Shown here piece after piece: positions 51,862 to 60,400 of a stretch of DNA of 64,000 bases. Below the pieces are notes generated by a model, which did not search any database, had not been told where the DNA came from, and worked only from the letters and a program-made list of their open reading frames with translations. The DNA comes from Chloracidobacterium sp. (GTDB lineage Bacteria > Acidobacteriota > Blastocatellia > Pyrinomonadales > Pyrinomonadaceae), in contig JADJXP010000002.1 of the NCBI GenBank assembly GCA_016715795.1, positions 2,046,001 through 2,110,000 on the forward strand, in the 5' to 3' direction. The translations under genes and the position numbers were made by a program. Positions within the stretch are counted from its first letter, which is position 1, and each line of letters begins with the position of its first letter.

Positions 51862-51921
51862 TCTAGCCAGGGACATCGTCCCTGGCATGACGTCCCAGAT
51901 GGAGGCAAGCCGCAACGCGGC
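51842..51921. repeat. REP palindromes left of the RAYT at 51935
   Basis: Three palindromes with 3-nt loops occur: GCACC-gaa-GGTGC at 51842-51854, CCAGGGAC-atc-GTCCCTGG at 51867-51885, and GCCGC-aac-GCGGC at 51909-51921. The first overlaps the end of the dinG-like gene and its tail GACGTAAT includes that gene's stop codon. The first and third types recur to the right of the transposase. Confidence 0.85.
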
Positions 51922-51934
51922 GGAGTAAAACAAG

Positions 51935-52390
51935 ATGCCCCAATCACTCGCTCATCTGTTCATACACATCGTGTTTTCCACTAAACACCGCCAACCCTTA
52001 ATCTCCGAAAAGATCGAACCCGAGCTTTACGCCTATGTCGCCAAGATCCTGTACGATGAATGTCATTCGCCTGCCGTCATTATCGGTGGTGACAAGGATC
52101 ATCTGCATATTCTGCTTGCGCTATCTCGTATCTGGTCGATCGCTAAGGTCATCGAGTTGATAAAGAAACGCAGTTCGAAATGGATAAAAACTAAGGGTAA
52201 GGAATTTGCCCCGTTTCAGTGGCAAACTGGTTATGGGGCCTTTTCGGTGAGCAAATCTAGTGTCCCGGCGGTAAAGAAGTACATCGAAAACCAGAAGGAA
52301 CATCATCAAAAAAAGACATTTGAAGATGAGTTTATTGGGTTCCTTGAGAAACACGGTATCGGATACGATGAACGGTACGTTTGGGATTGA
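51935..52390 (+). mobile_element. REP-associated tyrosine transposase (RAYT)
   Basis: This 151-residue Y1-type transposase has the HUH motif HLH in GGDKDHLHILLAL and the probable nucleophilic Tyr in AVKKYIENQKEHHQKKTFEDEF near the end. It is closely similar to the RAYT at 97 (shared HIVFSTKxR, GYGAFS, NQKEHHxKxTFEDEF). It looks intact. REP palindromes lie on both sides. The start MPQSLAHLFIHIVFSTK matches relatives. It belongs to a different subgroup from the enzyme at 11810, so this window holds two RAYT lineages. Confidence 0.9.
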
Positions 52391-52418
52391 ATGGCAATGC
52401 CACCGCGACGCATTCCCA

Positions 52419-52610
52419 GCACCGAAGGTGCGACGTAATATAGCTCGTGGCAACGATATCAAAAATCGAGCCGCAACGCGGCGGCGTAATGAATATCGGA
52501 GAGCGACGTGTCGCGAAGAGATTACGTCGCCGCGTTGCGGCTCTAATTTGTTCGGTTATCGTTTTCTTGGGGCGATGCCCCAAGCTGAATTACTGCCGCA
52601 CCTTCGGTGC
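52419..52610. repeat. REP/BIME palindrome cluster right of the RAYT
   Basis: Palindromes occur at 52419-52431 (GCACC-gaa-GGTGC), 52470-52482 (GCCGC-aac-GCGGC), 52503-52514 (GCGACgtgTCGC), 52529-52541 (GCCGC-gtt-GCGGC), 52566-52584 (CTTGGGGC-gat-GCCCCAAG) and 52598-52610 (GCACC-ttc-GGTGC). Two types, the GCACC and the GCCGC hairpins, each appear in both orientations. Both have the same tail CGTAAT after the stem. No gene lies between 52391 and 52626. The last palindrome ends 16 nt before the queD start. Confidence 0.85.
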
Positions 52611-52626
52611 TTAGCGATTTGATACT

Positions 52627-53013
52627 ATGTCGGCGTATTACGAAGTAATGATCGAACGCAATTTCTCATCCGCTCATCAATTGCGCGGCTACAAGGGAAA
52701 GTGCGAGAACCTGCACGGGCACAACTATAAGGTCGAGATCTATGCCCGCGGTGAGGAGCTGAACAACATCGGCCTGTTGATCGACTTTGGCGACCTAAAA
52801 GATGCGGCGGACGAGATCGTCAAATATCTCGACCACCGCAACATCAACGAACTGCCACCTTTTGACGAAGAACTCAATCCCTCGGCCGAAAACCTTGCGC
52901 GCTATTTTCTCGAATACCTCAACACACGCGTCGCCGATGAGCGCGTGAACGTATATAAGGTCAGGTGTTTTGAAACGCCGACGAGCGTCGCTACCTACAC
53001 AATTATGCCTTGA
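52627..53013 (+). CDS. queD: 6-carboxy-5,6,7,8-tetrahydropterin synthase (QueD)
   Basis: This 128-residue protein has the QueD/PTPS signature: the zinc His residues in FSSAHQLRGYKGKCENLHGHNYKVE, with the catalytic Cys in KCENLHG. VKYLDHRNINELPPFDE and SAENLARYFLEYL follow. It makes the pterin precursor of queuosine, the modified guanosine of tRNA wobble positions. The length is normal. It overlaps the convergent gene at 53003 by 11 nt, and its leader is crowded by REP palindromes. No other queuosine gene is in the window. Confidence 0.93.
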   Translation: MSAYYEVMIERNFSSAHQLRGYKGKCENLHGHNYKVEIYARGEELNNIGLLIDFGDLKDAADEIVKYLDHRNINELPPFDEELNPSAENLARYFLEYLNTRVADERVNVYKVRCFETPTSVATYTIMP

Positions 53014-54652
53014 CCCTGAAGCTCTTGCTCCCTGTTGCCGAACACGATGTGCCGTCGCTGCACGTGACCGTGACCTTTACTGATAGATCGACCGTACCCG
53101 CCTTGGTCGCCTCGATCGTAAGTATCTTGGCCGTCGAGATGCCGCCGACGATCGTGTAGGTCGCGGTGCTGCCGGAGCCTACCGACCATGCGTAGTCGAT
53201 CTTTGCGACGCTGCACTGATTGCCATTGCACGCCGCGTTCTTCATGTTGGGCTCAAACGAGTGCTGCCATCCGCCTTTTACCTGTTTTGTCCCCGCGGTA
53301 ATGATCTCCGGGTTTGCAAACTCGCACACGCATTTGCATTTCCCGTCACTTCCGACAGTTGGTGGGTTGGCTTGCACCGTTGCGGTTACGCTGAAGGCCC
53401 CGGTCGACGTGCCAACCAGTGTAAAGTCCTTAACAAAGGTCCCGGCGGACGATATCTGGCCGGGTGCGATGGTGATGTCCTGCTGGTTGCCGCCCTGCAT
53501 ATTCGCGGTGCCCGTCGTCACAAGGCGGACCGGCACGTTGCGTTTCTCACCCTTCAGCCCTTTGATCTCCATGTGCACTTTCGTTTCCTCGCCACTCTTC
53601 AGCTTGGTCTTTTGCGAGGTCAACTGAACGCTCAGTATCCGCACCTGTCCGGACGTGGTCTTGCCATTATCAGTAGCGCTCACCTGCACTGGCCCAGTCA
53701 GGTTCCCCGGGGTCCTAAGGATCAACTTTCTCCGTGACTCAGCGAGTATCACGGCCTGTTGGGATCCGATCGTGCTTAGCGTGTTGGACGAATTGCCATC
53801 AAACGGGCCCGATATCGGCAATGGATGGCCTGTCTGTGCAAATGTAGGAATGTTTGGGTCCGTTGTGGCTAATACCCCTGCAGGCTGCACCGGCACCTTC
53901 TTCGTGATCGTGTTGCGGCCTGGCCCAACCAGCGAAACATTTATCACCCTACCTAGCTGATCAAAAACGTGGGGCAACACAAACGAGCGTAGTGCCGAAC
54001 AAGGATCGCACACCGGCACCTTTTGCCCGTCACCGAGGTCGACAACGACGCCCGTGAGCGTCTCGGCGTTTGGCGAGTTGTCCTGGACGTATCCCGCTTT
54101 CGGCTCCGCGATCACGGTGCCCGAGATGGTGTCTCCCGCGGCCATGTCATCCGGCAGATGAACTGTTACCTTCGCCTGCGGCAGATCAAATATCACATCT
54201 GTCAGGCCTGACCCGGTTGAAACCACACCCGAGCTGCCGACAGGGTCCGAAGCGCCCGAACTGCAACCGTCCGAGGCCTGGCACCCGTCATATTCCTTGC
54301 CAATTCGATTGTGGTCCTTATCTGTCCACCACCACTTATTGATCTCGAGATCGCCGGATTTGGCTTCGGCCTTTACCTTGACCTTGTCGCCGTTCAGGAC
54401 CGAACCTTTCGACAGATCAACAATATTACTCCCAGCCTCGCCGCCGTCATCGACCTTGTCGAATGCCTCCGGGTCCTGGCTGACAACTTTTGCCTGCCTG
54501 TTGTATTTTATGTGCAGGTCATACGCCGTCTTGCCCGTCTTGTTCTCAAATGTATGGCTCAAGGTCCCGACGCTCGCCATTGAGACCGAACCAAATAGAA
54601 ATATCGCCACAACCGGGAGTTGCCGGGCCACCTTTAGAATATGTGTCCTCAT
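53003..54652 (-). CDS. large exported protein with Ig-like domains, unknown function
   Basis: This 549-residue protein has a signal peptide (LPVVAIFLFGSVSMASVG) and is otherwise mostly beta-strand. About 55-105 carries VKVKAEAKSGDLEINKWWWTDKDHN. About 340-420 has an Ig-like unit (VQLTSQKTKLKSGEETKVHMEIKGL). Cys residues cluster late (GKCKCVCEFA, NAACNGNQCSV, TVTCSDGTSCSATG) and may form disulfides. The final 100 residues look like another sandwich domain (YAWSVGSGSTATYTIVGG). The start ATG 54652 is supported by GGAGG nine nt upstream. I see no catalytic motif; a surface or adhesion role is possible. Confidence 0.75.
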   Translation of the reverse strand: MRTHILKVARQLPVVAIFLFGSVSMASVGTLSHTFENKTGKTAYDLHIKYNRQAKVVSQDPEAFDKVDDGGEAGSNIVDLSKGSVLNGDKVKVKAEAKSGDLEINKWWWTDKDHNRIGKEYDGCQASDGCSSGASDPVGSSGVVSTGSGLTDVIFDLPQAKVTVHLPDDMAAGDTISGTVIAEPKAGYVQDNSPNAETLTGVVVDLGDGQKVPVCDPCSALRSFVLPHVFDQLGRVINVSLVGPGRNTITKKVPVQPAGVLATTDPNIPTFAQTGHPLPISGPFDGNSSNTLSTIGSQQAVILAESRRKLILRTPGNLTGPVQVSATDNGKTTSGQVRILSVQLTSQKTKLKSGEETKVHMEIKGLKGEKRNVPVRLVTTGTANMQGGNQQDITIAPGQISSAGTFVKDFTLVGTSTGAFSVTATVQANPPTVGSDGKCKCVCEFANPEIITAGTKQVKGGWQHSFEPNMKNAACNGNQCSVAKIDYAWSVGSGSTATYTIVGGISTAKILTIEATKAGTVDLSVKVTVTCSDGTSCSATGSKSFRVKA

Positions 54653-54783
54653 CGCTTCGTTCCTCCAAAAAACAAATGCCTAAATCGCCCGAAACATCCG
54701 GCCGCTTAAGTTCCCCTTGTCATATCGGTCTCTCTTTATCACAAAACTCACCAAAAATTTGTGATGAATGTCACATTTTGGCG

Positions 54784-54812
54784 CAAAAAAAGAAGCTTCA
54801 AATGAAGCTTCT
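54784..54812 (-). terminator. intrinsic terminator of the tRNA-Pro transcript
   Basis: The palindrome AGAAGCTTCA-AA-TGAAGCTTCT (54791-54812) is followed on the minus strand by a run of T residues (the A run at 54785-54790 on the plus strand). It lies 13 nt downstream of the tRNA gene. Confidence 0.85.
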
Positions 54813-54824
54813 CTTATCACTAAA

Positions 54825-54902
<78 letters not shown>

Positions 54903-54973
54903 ATAAGTCAAGTACTAGAGTTTAGGTTACTGCTCAATATACTGCAAGTCGATCCTGACGATGCAAAGCCCGT

Positions 54974-55657
54974 TCAGGCCGGCGGTTCTGAGACGACTAC
55001 GTTCTTCCTGACAAACCTGTGCTTTAAGAACTCAATGATCGGCGGAAGCAGTGATAGAAATACGACCACAATGACAACTTTTTCAATGTGGTCTTCGAGC
55101 TTGATGCCCAGCGCATTTTCAATAACACCGCCGAGAAAATAGCCGGCCAGCACCATGCTATTGATCCACAGGAGCCCGCCAAGGATGCTGTATGTGAGGA
55201 ACGTCGAATACTTCATTTCCGCCGCCCCGATCACGAGCGGAGCAAAGGTCCGGACTATCGGAACGAAGCGGGCCAGGATCACGGTCTTCGGCCCATACTT
55301 TTCGAAGAACTCGTGAGCTTTCTTTACACGGCTCGGCTTGAAGATCCGTGAGTCCTCTCGAGTGAATAGAGCATGGCCCATTTTTCTACCGGTCCAATAA
55401 CCAGTGTTGTCTCCTATCACTGAACCCAAAAAGAAAGAGATCAAGACCAGAAACACATTCAGTTTATTCGCCGCGGCAAACAGGCCGGAAACTACGAGCA
55501 GCGAATCGCCCGGAAGAAAGAACCCGACGGCGAGGCCTGTTTCGGCAAAGATAATGAACCACAGCGCGAGATAGACCCAGTTGCCAAAGATGCCGAGCAG
55601 TGTGTCGATCAAAACCTTCGGATTCAAATAGTGAATAAGATCGTAAATTGTTTCCAT
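54974..55657 (-). CDS. DedA/SNARE-associated membrane protein
   Basis: This 227-residue protein has the DedA layout of several membrane segments with the signature FAETGLAVGFFLPGDSLLVVSGLFAA near residue 38 and FEKYGPKTVILARFVPIVRTFAPLVIGAAEMKYSTFL around 120. The Arg pair in ARFVPIVR is conserved. DedA proteins act as undecaprenyl-phosphate or phospholipid flippases/transporters in membrane homeostasis. Its ATG overlaps the pcm stop by one base (TAATG), so surE, pcm and dedA form one operon. Confidence 0.92.
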   Translation of the reverse strand: METIYDLIHYLNPKVLIDTLLGIFGNWVYLALWFIIFAETGLAVGFFLPGDSLLVVSGLFAAANKLNVFLVLISFFLGSVIGDNTGYWTGRKMGHALFTREDSRIFKPSRVKKAHEFFEKYGPKTVILARFVPIVRTFAPLVIGAAEMKYSTFLTYSILGGLLWINSMVLAGYFLGGVIENALGIKLEDHIEKVVIVVVFLSLLPPIIEFLKHRFVRKNVVVSEPPA

Positions 55658-56331
55658 TAGTTCTTACTTTCCCAACCGTGTTCGCCGATCAACGGGACGA
55701 ATGCGCACGGGCCAAAGTTCTCGGTTCGCCGCCCTGTCTCGGTGCGAACCACACGGATCAACTCTTGTGATCTCTGGTCCGATCCGACGGGTATGACCAA
55801 TCGTCCGCCTCTCTTCAATTGGGTGACCAGCGGCTCCGGTATTTCAGGGCCGCCCGCTGCGACCAGGATCGCGTCGTAGGGTGCGTACGCATTCCAGCCC
55901 TCGGTGCCGTCGTCGGCCTTAAGTGTAACATTCCGGAATCCAATCTCTTCGAGCCGTTCCCGGGCCGTCGCAGCAAGGGCAGGCAGCCGCTCTACCGCAA
56001 AAACTCTCCGCACCAGCGACGCCAGGACAGCCGTTTGATAACCGGAACCCGAACCGATCTCGAGAACTTTCTCCGTTCCGGTCAGTTCCAGCAGTTCGGT
56101 CATCCTCGCAACAATGAACGGCTGAGAGATGGTCTGGCCGCTGACGATCGGAAGAGCGCTGTCATTGTATGCCTGCGGCCTTATCGCATCGGGAACAAAC
56201 AGATGCCTGGGCAGCTTCGCCATGACGTCGAGCACTCGTTCGTCGCCGATCCGGTAATGGCCCCGCAGCCGCTCGACCATTCTCAGCCGCTGCATCGTCA
56301 TCTCGTCCGTGATACGAGCCGTACCGTTCAT
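55657..56331 (-). CDS. pcm: protein-L-isoaspartate O-methyltransferase
   Basis: This 224-residue SAM-dependent enzyme repairs isoaspartyl residues in aged proteins. EIGSGSGYQTAVLASLV is the SAM-binding motif I near residue 91. The N-terminal VMAKLPRHLFVPDAIRPQAYND and SALPIVSGQTISQPFIVARM are family hallmarks, and AYAPYDAILVAAGGPEIPEPL follows. It overlaps surE by four nt (ATGA). The surE-pcm pairing is a classical stress-survival arrangement also found in many Proteobacteria. Confidence 0.95.
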   Translation of the reverse strand: MNGTARITDEMTMQRLRMVERLRGHYRIGDERVLDVMAKLPRHLFVPDAIRPQAYNDSALPIVSGQTISQPFIVARMTELLELTGTEKVLEIGSGSGYQTAVLASLVRRVFAVERLPALAATARERLEEIGFRNVTLKADDGTEGWNAYAPYDAILVAAGGPEIPEPLVTQLKRGGRLVIPVGSDQRSQELIRVVRTETGRRTENFGPCAFVPLIGEHGWESKN

Positions 56332-57080
56332 GTATTCCAGCTTCTCAATGCCTCTAGTGCCGTATGGCTCGTAAGGTCGCTGCGCATCGGCGTAACCGAG
56401 ACATAACCCTCGTCGATCGCCTCAAAATCCGTTCCGCCCTCCGCTCGAAAGCCCTCGCGCACTTCGCCGATCCAGTAATACGGCTTGCCCCGCGGATCGA
56501 TCTGTTCGCTGATAACGGGCCGTGCCGACTTAAAGCCCTGTTTTGTTATTCGAATACCCGAAGGCACGCCCTTCGGCACGTTCACATTGAGCAGAGTTCC
56601 GTCCGGAATGCCATCGTTCAATGCTCTCTCGGTGATCTCGTGAGCGATGCGGACGGATTCTGTAAAGTCGTGGTCGCGATACGCCACGAGGCTGAAGGCA
56701 AGGCCCGGCACACCGAGTATCGTCGCCTCCATCGCTCCGGCTACTGTTCCCGAATAGGTCGCGTCATCACCGAGGTTTGCACCGTGATTGACGCCTGAGC
56801 AGCAAATGTGCGGCCTGAGTTCCGGCGGCAGTATCTGATTCAGTGCCAACGTCACGCAGTCCGTCGGCGTGCCGTCCACGGTCCAATGGCGCTCGTCGAG
56901 CTGACGGATACGCAGCGGACGCGCCAGCGTCAGGCTGTGCGCCGCTCCGCTCATCTCTGATTCCGGCGCGACCACATAAACGTCGCCGATCACCTTTAGG
57001 CCTTCCTCGAGCGCGATAATGCCCTCGGAGTGGTAACCGTCGTCATTCGTGAGCAGGATACGTGGCCTTTCGCGGATCAT
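56328..57080 (-). CDS. surE: 5'/3'-nucleotidase SurE
   Basis: This 250-residue phosphatase has ILLTNDDGYHSEGIIALEE, the metal-binding Asp-Asp motif, ESEMSGAAHSLTL, VDGTPTDCVTLAL and CSGVNHGANLGDDATYSGTVAGAMEATILG, all typical of SurE. It dephosphorylates nucleoside monophosphates and short polyphosphates under stress. The ATG at 57080 (a TTG precedes it) lies directly after the T run of the rpsU terminator, and no Shine-Dalgarno sequence is visible. It leads the surE-pcm-dedA operon. Confidence 0.95.
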   Translation of the reverse strand: MIRERPRILLTNDDGYHSEGIIALEEGLKVIGDVYVVAPESEMSGAAHSLTLARPLRIRQLDERHWTVDGTPTDCVTLALNQILPPELRPHICCSGVNHGANLGDDATYSGTVAGAMEATILGVPGLAFSLVAYRDHDFTESVRIAHEITERALNDGIPDGTLLNVNVPKGVPSGIRITKQGFKSARPVISEQIDPRGKPYYWIGEVREGFRAEGGTDFEAIDEGYVSVTPMRSDLTSHTALEALRSWNT

Positions 57081-57081
57081 C

Positions 57082-57140
57082 AAAAAAAGAAAAAGTGAAA
57101 AGGTGTTCGGCGTCGCCGCCTATATCACCTTCTCACTTTT
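57082..57140 (-). terminator. long intrinsic terminator between rpsU and surE
   Basis: On the minus strand a 15-nt arm AAAAGTGAGAAGGTG (57140-57126) pairs with CACCTTTTCACTTTT (57105-57091), with one mismatch. A GC-rich inner loop GGCGGCGACGCC is followed by a T run ending at 57082. It stops rpsU transcription, yet its T run abuts the surE start codon. Confidence 0.88.
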
Positions 57141-57157
57141 GCATTGTCCAAAATCTA

Positions 57158-57400
57158 CTAGCGTGGCGCAGACGGCGTTGAGGGCCGTGCCCCGGCCGCT
57201 CCGGCGGGACGCTGTTGGCGGAACCGTCGGCGGTTACGCTTTCGGGCATTTGCCGATTTAAGCTTCGCCTTCTGGGCCGGCGGAAGAAAGTGAGCGTGCT
57301 TCTTAAGGTCCTTGATTATCTCTTCGGAAATAACCTTGCGCTTGAAGCGCCGAAGCGCTGACTCGATCGATTCGTTCGAGTTTACTGTAATAAAAGCCAT
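57158..57400 (-). CDS. rpsU: 30S ribosomal protein S21
   Basis: This 80-residue protein has the S21 core (VNSNESIESALRRFKRKVISEEIIKDLKKHAHFLPPAQKAKLKSANARKRNRRR). It adds a 22-residue tail rich in Gln, Ala, Pro and Arg, longer than in many bacteria. S21 helps the 30S subunit start translation. The AAAGGAGGTGA Shine-Dalgarno at about 57408-57418 is nearly perfect, and a promoter lies at 57454-57482. It stands alone, followed by its terminator. Confidence 0.96.
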   Translation of the reverse strand: MAFITVNSNESIESALRRFKRKVISEEIIKDLKKHAHFLPPAQKAKLKSANARKRNRRRFRQQRPAGAAGARPSTPSAPR

Positions 57401-57453
57401 TTATCGTCTCACCTCCTTTCGGCTAAAGATCATGCTCTCATGAGCAAACAAGT

Positions 57454-57482
57454 ATTACACAGGTTTTCCGCACCAAAATCAA
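57454..57482 (-). promoter_or_regulatory. sigma-70-type promoter of rpsU
   Basis: On the minus strand TTGATT (57482-57477) and TGTAAT (57459-57454) are separated by 17 nt, a good match to -35 and -10 elements. It lies about 50 nt upstream of the rpsU ATG. The small palindrome GCTCATGAGAGC lies in the leader. Confidence 0.6.
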
Positions 57483-57494
57483 GCCCGACGTCGC

Positions 57495-60400
57495 CTATTT
57501 TGGCAGCGGGACCGCGAGAAGATGTCCGCGATAGACAAAATAGACCTTCGATCCCGCCTCATCGACCCACATCGTCATGCTGTTAAATTTGATCTTTGGC
57601 ACCGTCATTACGAGCCTGAACGATAGCGTCGCGGAATTGTAAACGCCGACCTCAGTCAGATTCTTTTTATGGTTCGGCAGCGCCGCCCAGAATTCGTTCG
57701 GCTTCGCGGTCTCTTGCAGCGGACGATATGTCTGCTGTGCCAGGGGACGCATCTCCCCGATCACAGGCTTTACCTCGCCCGTTTCTGGTGAGATCACCCG
57801 CATCGCCGTCGGCGCGGAATCACGCGAGACCTCGTCGTCGATCTCCAGGCCCGCGTACTCATAATCATAGGAATCGTAGCTGTCCACGAGGATGCCGCCG
57901 GTGGCGGGAATGTATGAGGCCGCTCCGAACTCAAGATAACTCTCAAGAAGGGGCACCGGTGTGATCCGGTTGTTCAACAGGTTAACGCGGACAAGCCTGC
58001 CGCCGCCTTCTTCATCGCCGCCACGGTTGACTATAGCCCAGCGCGCGTTCGGCGTGATCACCGGCCAATAGAATTCACCTGCCGCTATCTTGCTCATCCG
58101 GCCGGCCTGTATCTTATAAAGCCCGTCGGAATGGCCGCGCAGCTCTATGCCGCCGGCGCGAGCCTTCCACGATTCCTGTGTCGCCTTGACGGGAAAACTG
58201 TCAGCGACCGGAACATAATCCACGCCTGCCGGCTGAGCGGCCGGGCCAGCGTCACGGCCGTCAACCACTTGATGCCAGCCGACGCCTTCAAACTCGCGCT
58301 TCTTCGCAAGCTTCGCGCCTGTCTCCTGCTTCTGCTGATAGCTCGTGTAATCGGCCTCCGTTTCGATACCATCATCCGGAGCCTCGGCCTGAATGGCCCT
58401 TTCTATCTCATCCGAGACCCTTTTCCGCACGGTCATATCGCTCGCCGCAACGCGCAGGTCAGCGCCGTCCTTCCAAACGGTCTCGACGTGAAGGTAATCG
58501 TCCGCGAGCAGCACCTCAAGGCCGGGAATATCTCGGCCAAGGGCATATCTTATCGAGGCCGGCGTTTTCTTCAGCGCGGCAAAGTACTTGTCGAGGCCGG
58601 CAAAGAATGGCGGAGGAGAACCGTTCATAAAGACGCGGCGTCCACCGTTACGCCCAAGCATCAGAAGCTCGCGCGCCTCGCAGTATTCGCCGCCGCACTG
58701 TAAATAGGGCCGCATTTCATCGACATTGTTGACGGTCAGATATGCGCGCAGTTCATCAAACTCCTCTTTGCTCAACGCGCGTTCGCGAAATCGCGAATCA
58801 TCCTCGTCCCAGCTGAAAATGACCTTGTCCTTATATATACGTACGTAGTTTCGCTCATAGGCATAAACGCCGAGCAGCTTGTCGTCCTTCTTGACCTCAT
58901 CCTGCAAGCGTTTTTCGATCACCCGCAGGTGTTCTGCGCTGTCGTAGATCCAGCCGTTGTAGCCGGCGGAGCTGTCCCCGATGCTCTGAAACAACTGCCA
59001 GAGCATACCGGAATCGCCGGGGAACTCTTCCGTCACAAAAAACGCCGTCGTCGCTCCGGTTATCTTTGCCTCGCCCAGGTGTCGGCTCAGCACTATCGTG
59101 CGGGCCGCCTGCGAGTCTTCAGACTCTGCGTAAAGCTCAGCCGCAGTAAAAAGCCGCCTGTCAGCACTGCGTGTGGCCTCGGCGACCTTATCGAGCGGCA
59201 GTTCGGCGCGGATCAAACGTGCGCACGCGAGCATCGCGGTTTTTGTCTCGACCGGAGCCTCGTCGAGTATCACACTGTAGTCGGGATTGTCCTCGAGCAA
59301 ACACGCCGCAATGCCCACCGCTGTCGGCGTCCCGGTGCGTAGGTCGTGAACGGCAGCTGACTGCTCGGCCTGCAATTTTTTCCTGACCGCGAGCAATCTT
59401 ACGATCGAATCTGCGTTGGCTATGCCATGCTTTACGTCGCGCAGCAGCAATAGATCTATCGCCGAATTTTGCCAACGTTGTACGACGTCGCGAAACGCAC
59501 GCGCAACCTTAGGCTCGCGTTTGTCCAGCATTTCGATATGGTCGACAACGCCGGCGGCCAGTTCGTCGCTGACCTCCGTACTTTCGAGCAGATGGACGCC
59601 TACCATCTTCTTGATCTCGAGCTGCGTCGGCGGACGATCGTATTTGCGGTTGAAAACGGAGTTTGATCCGTAAAGTGTGTATTCGTGGTCCCAATACGAG
59701 GAGGCGTCATTCGCTGCCGCACCGGCGGCGTTCGCCGCTGCGGCCATGGCCTCGGCCTTTGCCTGCGCTTCCGATTGCCCCCGAACCGCAAGGTCCAATC
59801 CCTCGACCTGCTCAGCAACGGTAAATCCTTTTGACTTAACGAGAGCCTCGATGACCAACTGCGCAGGTGACTCGCCCTCGTTCAATATACGTCTCAGAGC
59901 CGGCACGGCCCGCTGGTCAGCCTGGGTTCCGAGAGCGGCGATCGCGTCATAGCGCAGGTGCAGGTAGTCAGCCGGGACATTTGGGCTCGCTGAGCGGTTG
60001 GAGTTGACCCACCGGTTTGAGGCCACGTTCGTGTTCGCCATTGCGACATTCGACATATAGTCGGGCCGCTTGCCCCTCTCGTCGAGAGCCTTGATCAGCC
60101 CCGGCACGCTCTCAGCCAGCTTGATATTCTTGAGCGCCCTGAGGATCGAGATGCGCACCGTGCCGGGATCCTTGGCCCAGTTTGGGTCTTCGAGCCACGG
60201 CAGTAGAGCTTCTATGACTTCCGGACGGCCCGAGTCGACCTTAAGGACGAGATTGCGGACCGCGGCCGCACGTACATGGGGATCGTCGCTCTTGACCAGT
60301 TCGAGCATCTTGTCGATGTACTTGTCGTCGGGCGAATTGAGGATAATGGTCGTCAGCCCGGTAAATCCGCCCAGATCGGCCAGTGTCGGATCGGCCAACA

